Below are positions 32,458 to 42,626 of a stretch of 64,000 nt of DNA, one piece after another. Source of the stretch: Yamagishiella unicocca. Taxonomy: Eukaryota > Chlorophyta > Chlorophyceae > Chlamydomonadales > Volvocaceae. The position numbers and the translations under genes are program-made. Below the pieces are notes generated by a model, which was given only the letters and a program-made list of their open reading frames with translations, was not told the DNA's origin and ran no database searches. Position 1 is the first letter of the stretch, and each line of letters starts with the position of its first letter. Where the stretch lies: positions 1 to 64,000 of the forward strand of contig BDSL01000192.1 in NCBI GenBank assembly GCA_003116995.1. Reading direction: 5' to 3'.

Positions 32458-34790
32458 GTGTGTAGGAGACGGATGAACGTACGTGTTCCAGATAGGACGA
32501 CGCGGGGGCAAGCAAGGAAGCATGTTAATTGGGCGCTAAGCCGTGAATGTATTAACACGGAAAAGACCAGAAACAATTTTGCAATGATCTTCTCACGATG
32601 TATGTAGCTGCGGACGGGTGCAGATGGACACCCGGCGTTGCTCGATGGGGCAGGTGGGGCGGCCATCAAGCGTGTCCGCACGTTCGGCCCCGGGTGTCCT
32701 GCCTTCTGGGCACGCACTACTTTCATCGAAGCACCGAAGGCGGGTGTTTAATACTATCTACATGTTTGCATGTCGACGCGTACCTGTCTTGTTGGTGAAT
32801 GGGACGGAGGTGCACGTGACGGACTCTCGAATGGGGGATATCCTAGAAGCTGACAACCGACGTGATCTATGATAATGTTGTTTCCTATTACTTATCTGCC
32901 GTGAACGAATTTGTTTTACGTGTTCCGCGCGTTAGAGCGCAGGAACATAATTTGCCTTGTACGGTGCTTGTATCCGCGCGTTAGAGCGCAGGACCCCTAG
33001 GAATGGAAATGGCCCAGCAAGGTCATGCCCCCGCATTAGGTGGGGCGGCCTTGTTGCAAGGCAAATAAACTATTGGTGGATACACACTGTAACGCTCCCT
33101 AAAGGCCCCACACACCCTGCTGTTCCAGTGTTTCGCAGCGTTCATGCACGCCGTGTGTACCCGCCCGCCTAACCTGCCCTTGTTTGTCGGCCGGGCTTGC
33201 TTTGGGTCGGCGTCAGCCAAATAACCGTACACCTCGTATTTTTGCCTGGCTTGCTTACTGTACTACGTTACTAACGCTATGTCCCTAAAGGTGGCGGCCA
33301 TTGCTCTTCTATCTTGGAACGCCTAGTACAACCGACTACACATCCGTAAATCTGCATTGCCTTCATGCCACACAGCAGGCGGTGCGTTTGTGGCACCTCA
33401 GGACGGGCCCCCCTACCGCTACCCCATGGAGTGATAGCTGGTTGTCATGCAAGCAGCCATAACTATCTACCGGTATATATCCGCAACTTAGCTCGATCGT
33501 GTCTCCGAATGCATCGATGTACTTTCCGATATACAACTGCAGTCGCCAGCCAGCCGATGCCACGCCACGGTTTTGCCGCAGTTGTATTCTGGATCCGGGC
33601 ATGTCCGGGGCAGTAGTCGGCGTTTGTCTGTACTTGGCATATGTGCCGCCCAGCCAAAGCAATATCTGCGGAGACTGCCTCTGCTCGTGCTGTGGCATTG
33701 CACGGATGGGGAAGAGAGTAGCTGCGACCTGGCTGTTGGTCCAGGTTGGTCGCGCTGCTGGTCCATGCTGGTTAAGGCTGGCTGTCGTCTGCGTTTCCGT
33801 ATTCGGGATATTTTTGTATCCAATGGTCGGTTTATAAATCTAAGCTGAATCGTCCTGAAATGAATTCCCAGTCGGCGCCAGTGCGCTTTCCAAACTAGCC
33901 GTTACAGGATTAGGCGTTTCGCGTCTAGCCTGGTCTAACCTGTGGCCGTCTCTGGTCTCTATCGGCTGCGACCACCCTAGATGTTAGAGCGGCTCGTGTT
34001 TACCGTTCATTTGGAACAAGCAATTGCCATTTCGGATGGAAATGCAAACACAGGGAGGAAAAGGTCGGCATTGCGTGTACGAACGTGCGGCATTCCCTGG
34101 CAATCTTGACGACGCGCGCATCGCTTCAACCATTCCTCACGTTTGTCACCACAATCTTTACTGTGAGTATGCCCAGTGCTTCCCGTGCTGAGCCCACGTC
34201 GCTCAGGCAGGCTCAGAACCAGGCCGTGATGCATCATGGTTCATGGATGGTTGCGCGGTGCCCCACGGATTGTTTGGTTTAGGCTTGTAGTCGTGTTGGG
34301 GCGACTAGTCGAGGCATGAACGCATTCTATTTGATTGCGTCATGGGGATTTCCAGCTTACCACTTACCAGTTGGGGTTTATAATGTCCAGAGTGTACCAG
34401 TGTACCTCTAATAGGGCGTGGAGCCTTCGAGGGATCGAGGCACCGATGCGATGCGCAAGATGGCAACCGTAAGTACGGCAAGGTCGTCTCCGTGGTCGAG
34501 GCAAGACAACAACACCCTCCATCAGTCGTGTCAAGAACGGTATCGCGTAGGTATCAATTACAGCATTTAAGGATGGAGCGCATCCATTTATCTCAATCAT
34601 TGTTGCCCATAGGCAGCCAGGGCCTATTTGTCCGCCCCGCTAGGCCATCCGGTCGACTCGACAATTGCACCTGGGAACGTACTTGGCAAAATCGTATCTT
34701 GTGGAGCTGTGCATCCTTGTGCTATCGCCATCTGAGCGCTTCGTCGCTTTATGCCATTTCGCCTGCGAACAACTACGCGGAGCTAAAATC
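32458..34790. other. Intergenic region between genes 2 and 3
   Basis: About 2.3 kb. I see no coherent coding exons, tRNA or LINE tail. Short direct repeats occur near 32925-32995 (CGCGCGTTAGAGCGCAGGA appears twice in close form). The promoter of gene 3 should lie at its right end, but no TATA box is evident. Confidence 0.5.
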
Positions 34791-37700
34791 ATGGGCTTCA
34801 AGAGGAATCTCGGGCCCCATTTCTCAGTGGCCGCGACGCTCTTGCTGCTGGCATGGTCGGCAGCACCTTCACATGCTTGCATGGACGGCTGCCCCAAGCA
34901 CTACGAGCCCGTCTGCTGCGACGGTCGCATGTGGTACAACCCTTGCTTCATGTTATGCCAATTTCCGAACATCACGGTCTACGAAAAATGCCCGTCGCCT
35001 CCGTCGCCACCTCCATCACCTCCGGCGCCAGTTGGGAGTCCGCCGCCTCCGGTCTGCGATTCCTACAACTACCCCTACTCAAACATCACCTACAGCAGCA
35101 CCGTCGACTGCCGCACCTACACGCTGTTCGACGTCGACGCGGGCTGCATGACTGACTGGTCTTCTGCGAAAGGCTACTGCGAGCACCGCGGCCTCCAGTT
35201 GGCTCCCTGGGACAAGGACGCTTCCAACGGTGCGCTTAACTAAACGCGTGGGACGAGCACGTGCGCGACTGTTGTCCAGGCGGCGACATGACGTGCCACC
35301 TTTGGACTGTTGCATAGCTGTAAGGGCGGGCTAGACCGTGCAAAGGCCGTTGGATGACGATGGCAGCTACTGCCTGCTGCTGCCTGCTGCTGCCTGCTGC
35401 TGCCTGCTGCTAGCTGCGGCTCGACAGCACACGGTCGCATACCCTCGGGCTCCACATCTCCAAGCCGGGCTACATCCTATGTGGCCGGGTTCGGCGATCA
35501 CTCAAAACCCCTGGCCTCGACCCGCTTGCTCCCGCCCTTCCAGCTTCCCAACTTGAGGCCCACATCACGCCCTGCACCCCACCCTTTACGACCTACCTCC
35601 TTCGCGCCCTTCTTATCCCACCCCACCCACAACCCCGCTCCCTCCCAACCCGCCCCGCTTCCTCCCCGTCACAGCCGCCCTCCAGTGGCTGTGCCAGCGC
35701 AACCACTACACTTGCTGGGCGGATGGCGGCTCCCCCAGCGGCCACTGCCCGATGATGAGCCAGGAGGGCGTCGTACAGTTCCAGGGCTGCAGCCAACGAA
35801 TGCGCTTTGTGTGCCGTACCATCGGTGCGTAGTGACTGCTCCGTCCCTGCTCCCTGAGTCCTGAACAGGCCCCTACCGGTTGGTCGCAGTGGACTGCTCC
35901 GTCCCTGCGCCCTGAGTCCTGAACAGGCCCCTACCGGTTGGTCGCTTAGGGGTTTTCCATGAGGAAAGCGCTGGTTTACCGCGCGCGTGTTTGGAACGGA
36001 AGTTGAACCAAGGCTCCAGGGGCTGTTGAATCATGGCGTCCGCCTACCTCCGCGTATGCTTGCTTGGTGCGCTCTGATCAATGACAGAAGAGCGCGGCAG
36101 CCGCCAATGCTACGTGCACCACCACCTGAACCGCTACACCGCACCGCAACTGATTTCTTGTCCCCTGCCTCTCCACTGTTCCATGCTGCTCCACAGACTC
36201 CAAATGCGCGCCACCGCCTCCTTCACCAGAGCCGCCCAGCCCCAAGCCGCCCAGCCCCAAGCCGCCCTCACCTCACCCCCCTTCACCGCCTCCTTCACCT
36301 AGCCCTCCGCTGCCACCGTCGCCCAGCCCCTCGCCACCGCCACCGTCGCCGCTGCCTCCCTCGCCGCCGCCGTCACCGCAGCCGCCCTCGCCGCCGCCGT
36401 CGCCGCAGCCGCCCTCGCCGCCGCCGTCGCCACAGCCGCCCTCGCCGCCGCCGTCGCCACGGCCTCCCTCCCCGCCACCGTCGCCGTCGCCGCCGTCATC
36501 ACAGCCGCCGCCGCCACCCTCGCCACCGCCGCCTTCGCCCCCGCCGCCTCCGCCACCTTCACCACTGCCGCCATCGCCGCCGCCGCCGTCGCCAAGGCCC
36601 CCTTCGCCACCGCCTTCTCCTCTGCCGCCCTCGCCGCCGCCGTCCCCCTCGCCCAAGCCCCCCGGCCCGCCTCCCCCCAGCCCTCACCCCCCCGTCCCCG
36701 TCTGCAACCCCTACAAGACCCCCTACCACAACCGCACGTACTACAACACAAAGGACTGCCGCCAATACACCATGTACGACATCGACGCCGTTTGCATGGT
36801 CGACTGGTACACCGCCAAGGACTTCTGCTACCATATGGGCCTGGAGCTCGTTCCGCACACGGACGTCGCCGGGAAATGTGAGTGCACCGGCTGCCTGATA
36901 GCGGCTGAGCTACCTAGTCGTACACACTGTATAGCGTGCACCCGGAGGGATGCCGCCTGGCTGGCTAGCGCACTCCATCCTTCCGGGCTAGGATGTGATC
37001 CGCTCGCGCCGCGGTCATGACTAACCCTCCTGTGCGGCGGCGAACTGCTACCATCGCTGCCATCGCTGCCGTACACCTGCAACATCGATGTAGGATCGCA
37101 CGGCGGCCAGGAGCGCGTGGCCGGTCATTTCTAACGCGGCCTACCCGCCTAACTGCGTGCCCCAACCTCTAACCGAAGTACCTAACCGTGCGTGCAACAC
37201 GCCACCGACCACCCCGCCCTGCCGCCCTCCATTCTTCCAACCCCTGCCGCGCCGCCACCGTTCGGTTGCTTCTTACCACCACCACCACCACCACCACCAC
37301 CACCACCACCACCGCCACCACCGCCACCACCTCCCCCCCAACCACCACCACCACCCGCAGGCGCCCTGACCGAGCTGTGCGCCAGGCGGAGCATGACTTG
37401 CTGGACTGGCGGCAAGTTGGATTCGGAGCTGTGCCCCCTCATGACGGCAGGAGGCGACATCGTGCAGCAGGGCTGCAGCCAGACAACGAGATGGGTGTGC
37501 CGCGAGAAGGGTGAGACCAGGCGAGGCGCGCTGCGCTTCGTTGCTGTGTGCTAGCGCTGGGCTTGCTCGCGTTTGGCTCCAGGGAGGGCGGAAGGAGGGA
37601 GGGGGGAGTGGCGTGAAAACCGTGGAGCGGGAGGGAGGGAGCGAGGGGGGGGAAGCAAGGCAGAGACCGGGGTGGGGGCTTGCTTTTGTCATCATTAGGA

Positions 37701-40700
37701 GAGTTGAGGGGCTCGCACTGGAGGTTGGCTATCGTTAAAGGTGTCTCCGCCCGTCGGGCTGTGCTGCTATTAACGCCGCCCCCTTGCCGTATGCGTTGTG
37801 GCGCCAGAGTGCGGATGCTCGCCACCACCACCGTCGCCCTCACCGCCGTCGCCACCGCCGCCACCTCCACCGTCGCCGCCGCCACCGTCGCCACCGCCGC
37901 CGTCGCCGCCGCCGCCGTCGCCGCCGCCGCCGTCGCCACCGCCACCACCTCCACCGTCGCCCTCACCGCCGTCGCCGCCGCCGCCGTCGCCGCCGCCGCC
38001 GTCGCCACCGTCGCCGCCGTCACCCTCACCACAGCCGCCGCCACCCTCGCCACCGCCGCCTTCGCCTCCGCCGCCTCCGCCACCTTCACCACTGCCGCCA
38101 TCGCCGCCGCCGTCGCCAAGGCCCCCTTCGCCACCGCCTTCTCCTCTGCCGCCCTCGCCGCCGCCGTCCCCCTCGCCCAAGCCCCCCAGCCCGCCTCCCT
38201 CCAGCCCTCACCCCCCCGTCCCCGTCTGCAACCCCTACAAGACCCCCTACCACAACCGCACGTACTACAACACAAAGGACTGCCGCCAATACACCATGTA
38301 CGACATCGACGCCGTTTGCATGGTCGACTGGTACACCGCTAAGGACTTCTGCTACCACGTGGGCCTGGAGCTCGTCCCACACACGGATTACGCCGGGAAA
38401 TGTGAGTTGCTCGCAGTTCGCAGTTCACATCCACACGTGAATGAGACATGCGAATTCCGCACCCCATGACTCCCGTTCGCCGATTCTCCCTCCGTTGCTG
38501 TCTGTGAGAACTGGTTGTTTGTTTCTGTGTGCCAGAGCTGGTTCGTCGGCTGCTCGGCGGGAAGAGTCGGGTCGCAGAACATGTAGTACTTGCTTACTTG
38601 TTGTGGCTAGAATGATGCGCGATTGCTCGCATGGGCAATACGTAATGCAGTGGAGTGGCTCTGGGCCCAAACCGTCGCATCCTTAGGAAATGGGGGCCGG
38701 TCTTCTAAATGGACGTGCGGGAGTACAGTAGTAATACCTAAGCACCACCAAGCTGAAGTATTCTTCGTTTGCTGTCAAAGTCTGCTGCCGTTTTTTTCAT
38801 CCTGTCCTGATCATTAGCAAGGCACGTTGCTCGCGTCCTAAATATGTGCTTTATTCCCCTTGCCCGCAGGCGCCCTGACCGAGCTGTGCGCCAGGCGGAG
38901 CATGACTTGCTGGACCGGCGGCAAGTTGGATTCGGAGCTGTGCCCCCTCATGACGGCAGGAGGCGACATCGTGCAGCAGGGCTGCAGCCAGACAACGAGA
39001 TGGGTGTGCCGCGAGAAGGGTGAGACGAGACGACGCGAGACGAGTCGATCCGACTGAACAAACCCGCAACGATTTCTGAAACCAAGCAGGCCGGCGTTCA
39101 TAGTGGACCCCTAGCGGGCTGAGACTCCCCGCGTGTGCCAGTATTGGATCGCGCGGGAGGGGTCTCACACGCCCGTTAGCTGCCCCCTCCTTCCCACGAT
39201 TCTGTTATTTGCGTGATCTTGCGCTGCTCGCCCCTGAGGGTCCGAGGTCACGGTTGCAAAGCAGTTGCAAGCAACCCTTGGCGCCTGATGATTCGAGAGC
39301 TTTCCATAGAGGACGATTTCGTTGCCCTCCTGAGGTCCCCGGAAGTGCCTGGAGTACTATTGCGCGCCTTTCGCTCCATCCGCCTTGTCCCGCAGAGTCC
39401 AAGTGCGCCCCTCTCCCGCCCTCGCCTCCGCCGCCGCCACCATCGCCGAGCCCGCCCTCGCCTCCGCCGCCGTCTCCGAATCCGCCCTCGCCACCACCCC
39501 CGTCCCCAAGCCCGCCGTCGCCTCCATCTCCGCCCCCATCCCCAAGCCCGCCGTCGCCTCCGCCCCCATCCCCAAGCCCGCCCTCGCCTTCGCCCCCGTC
39601 TCCACCTCCCCCATCGCCGCGCCCGCCTGCGAGTAAGGATCTTGCATGCCTGTGGCCTTCCTGGTGGTGGACTTGCTTTGTTTTTAAAAAATAACAGCTG
39701 TTGCTGCTAGCTGCCGCTGCTGCTGCTGCGGTGGCGGTTGTTAATGCTGCTACGGCTCACGTACATTGCTGTCACCGCGTTCGCTGCTGAACGAAGCATC
39801 CGCTACCCCGAGCATCCTCAGCGTTGCATTCTGTTGTTAATGGCATATGTTGCTGCTGATCGATGCTCGCTTCTGTCTGTCGCGGCCTCTTCGCACCCGC
39901 CACCTGGCCCCCTGCACAGGCTGCTACGACGTGTGCGACAGCAAGTACCCCAACTGGCAAGTGTGGGTGTGCGACAAGAGCGGCAACTCCTACCGCAACT
40001 GGTGCTACGCCGCCTGCAACGGCTGTTACTGGTATACCCCATGCGGCGGCGGCGCGCAGCTGCCCGCCGCCTCGACAGGTGAGCGGCCGCCAGTCGAACG
40101 CAGTTATCTATTACCTCAAAACAGTTTACGTAGTATAACTGCACGGTAGGACGGACGAGCTCCGGTATGCATGTACGGCTGCGTCGGGATCCCGTATTTG
40201 TGGAGAACGGCGGCACCTACGTCCCAACGCGCCGCATGCCGCGGCTTCGCGTTACCTTACCCCAGCGGCGCCGCGTTGCAGCCCGCTACCGCTATCACTG
40301 CCGCTGCGGCCCCTCCGCATGCACGCGCAGCTTCGTTTTGGGGTTCGTTCTTGCAACGTGTATGGCCCAGCCACCAAATAACCCAATCGTGCTTTCCATC
40401 CTTGACATTATGCCGTGCTTGCCGTACGCTACCGTGCGTCGCACAGGCGACAATGTGCTCGCGCTGCACGAGGGCGGCTACGACTACCGCATGTACAACG
40501 TGGACGCCACGCAGCGCATGCTGTACGGCGACGCGGAGAAGTTCTGCATCGGCCTGGGGACGGGCTGGGACCTGGTGCCGTACTGGGACAACAACGGATA
40601 TCAAGCCGTGCGCCAGCTGTGCGCCAATAACCTCTACACCTGCTGGCTCAAGCGTAAGGACGACGACACGATGTGCTCACTCATGGCCGCGGATGGCTCG

Positions 40701-40760
40701 CTGCAGATGCAGGGCTGCGCGCAGGACGTGCGCTTCGTGTGCCGCAAGAAGAGCGCTTAA
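34791..40760 (+). CDS. Large Kazal/C-type-lectin-like modular protein, gene 3
   Basis: Nine exons, about 957 aa: 34791-35229, 35675-35824, 36197-36877, 37361-37510, 37808-38401, 38870-39019, 39396-39632, 39920-40078, 40447-40760 (TAA). Order: signal peptide (to about residue 29), Kazal-like domain (HYEPVCCDGRMWYNPC), short Pro linker and lectin-like domain 1 (exons 1-2); long Ser-Pro rod plus lectin-like domain 2 (exons 3-4); second Ser-Pro rod plus lectin-like domain 3 (exons 5-6); Pro linker (exon 7); Kazal-like domain (exon 8); terminal lectin-like domain (exon 9; [24 protein letters not shown]). All eight introns are phase 1. Exons 3-4 and 5-6 are a tandem duplication. The Ser-Pro rods resemble pherophorin/extensin rods, but the globular parts are not pherophorin-like. 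Likely an extracellular-matrix or cell-wall glycoprotein; binding partner unknown. Confidence 0.78.
35829..35945. repeat. Tandem duplication of about 58 bp in intron 2 of gene 3
   Basis: The block starting near GTGACTGCTCCGTCCCTG and ending CTACCGGTTGGTCGC occurs twice in a row just after the splice donor at 35825. Confidence 0.8.
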
Positions 40761-40978
40761 CCTGGCTGGCTATAGGATTTACCCAAGCAAAGGAACCACC
40801 TGTATATATCCTAAAGGAAATATCTGTCTAGACTCACTATGGATATTTTTTAGTTCGAGGCCAGAGCTTCATTTCGGCCTGATGCGGGCTGCGCCTCGTG
40901 AACATACCTGTCAAATAGCTGACGTGACATCCCGGACACGAACGCCCGAATACCCTGCTGGGCAACATATTAATGGCC

Positions 40979-41303
40979 CCTTTGGCCTGCTGTGTACGGC
41001 GTTTACATAGCCCTTTGGCTGCTGTGTACGGCGTTTGCGTAGTCCTTTGGCTGCTGTGTACGGCGTTTGCGGAGTCCTTTGGCAGCTGTGTACGGCGTTT
41101 GCATAACCCTTTGGCTGCTGTGTATGGCATTTACATAGCCCTTTGGCCTGCTGTGTACGGCGTTTGCATAGCCCTTTGGCTGCTGTGTACGGCGTTTGCA
41201 TAGCCCTTTGGCTGCTGTGTACGGTGTTTGCTTAGTCCTTTGGCTGGTGTGTACGGCGTTTGCATAGCCCTTTGGCTGATGTGTACGGTGTTTGCATAGG
41301 TTA
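40979..41303. repeat. 32-bp minisatellite downstream of gene 3
   Basis: About ten tandem copies of a 31-32-bp unit, with core CCCTTTGGCTGCTGTG followed by TACGGCGTTTGCATAG and a few substitutions. All ORFs here are repeat artefacts. Confidence 0.9.
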
Positions 41304-41618
41304 TCCCGTACCCCCTTTCTGTGCATACGATATAGGTACTGTACGCAAGCGGTACGTACAAGCGTAGCCCATGTTTCCAACGATACGAGATTAACGAGGC
41401 TTTACGCGCAATCCCAACTTAACCAAGCAAGCGGAAGACCCACCTAGCTAGCCCATACGCCACAAGGTCGCATGGCTGACGTCGCATCGGCTTGTGCCGG
41501 AATGGAGACCTTGATGGCGAGAGTGCACTTGTAATAACACCTCCCTCCCTCCAGTAGTAAGCACGTTTGTTTGAGGCCTCCTCGCCGGAAGTTGCGATCA
41601 GTGCTCGGAGCTGAGGGA

Positions 41619-41850
41619 GATGACTGTTCGGGTTGGGACGGCTGTGCAGCTGGCCGGGGTTGTGGACGCTCGGCGAGCAGCGCATGAGCTGGTTGTGCCC
41701 GACGCTTGCGGGCACCGGGCCTGCACCGCCAGCGGCCCTTGCGGCCCTGCAGCACGTGTTCAGGCGGCTCTGGTCAAATGTGAAATGGGAGCCCTCCCAT
41801 AACGAGGGATGGTGGCGGCTGACCGTGGATGGGATCTCCCCGGGAAAAAT
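41619..41850 (+). mobile_element. LINE coding remnant, plus strand
   Basis: Encodes MTVRVGTAVQLAG, DARRAAHELVV, then in another frame WEPSHNEGWWRLTVDGIS, matching the other LINE copies. Frameshifted and truncated at both ends. Confidence 0.7.
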
Positions 41851-42021
41851 CGTACCATGCACTTTGACCGGGCGGCGCACTTCAGCGGAATTGGCTTATT
41901 ACGCGGAATTGCCGCGCAAGTTACGAGGTGCGGGCGGGAAATGTCCTTGTTGTCGCCCCCTGAAACTCCCCATGCCGGGATGAGGATGGCGAGGACGGCC
42001 AGCCGCCTTATGATGTACTAG

Positions 42022-42425
42022 TGGTTACAGTGGGCTGACCAAAAGGCAGACCAAGGGCACGTCGCCTGGCACTGAAGGAGGCGAACGAGACAGAAACCCA
42101 GCCGCCCCACCAGGGGACGAGAAAAACAAGACGCAAGGGAAAAACCCTGCCACCACGCAGCAGGGGCTGATCACGAACCCCCATCCATGTCGTCCAGCCC
42201 CCCCCACATAAGGCGACTTGAAACTACCCGAAAAAAAGGGGGCCGAGGCCCCCCAGCGGCCCAATCCTTCCGGGGAAGCCCCAACGCTGCAAGCCCCCGA
42301 AACCTCCACCAACCCACGGCGGACGGCACAATCCTGGATACTAAACCCAGGGCCACCAGCCCCCAACCTCTTCAGGGCCGCAGCCATAAACCGGCGCCCA
42401 ATTGCCGTGGCAGTAACGGCCATGT
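42022..42425 (-). mobile_element. 5'-truncated LINE remnant, minus strand
   Basis: Begins with a tail variant (GGTTACAGTGGGCTGACC; CGTCGCCTGGCACTGAAGG). It contains C-terminal coding remnants such as GRRFMAAALKRLGAGGP and RGLAALGLPRKDWAAGG, in disrupted frames. Confidence 0.75.
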
Positions 42426-42626
42426 GTCGTAAGATCGACTTCAGCCGAACGTAGCGAAGCCGATGCCATACATACGGCTCACACCCAATCCAATCAAGTC
42501 GATGCCTTACATACAACCCGCTACGCGTTTAGTAGGGCCTAAGCCGTGATGCGTGCTAGTGAAGGCCGTACTACCGGCCTCCATGCTCGCTTTTATCTTA
42601 ATTTCGTCGCTGGATCGATCGGAGGT

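Noticed and set aside
36273..38440. Gly-rich, Arg/His-rich and Ala/Thr-rich ORFs around the Ser-Pro rods of gene 3
   Set aside because: Alternative-frame readings of the Pro/Ser codon repeat; only the Pro frame carries the cysteine-rich domain and correct splice phases.
34791..40760. Pherophorin identity for gene 3
   Set aside because: The Ser-Pro rods look pherophorin-like, but the globular parts have lectin-like (CW, VRFVC) and Kazal-like cysteine patterns, not the pherophorin domain.
40979..41303. CRISPR array
   Set aside because: Repeats are directly contiguous with no unique spacers, in a eukaryotic context.
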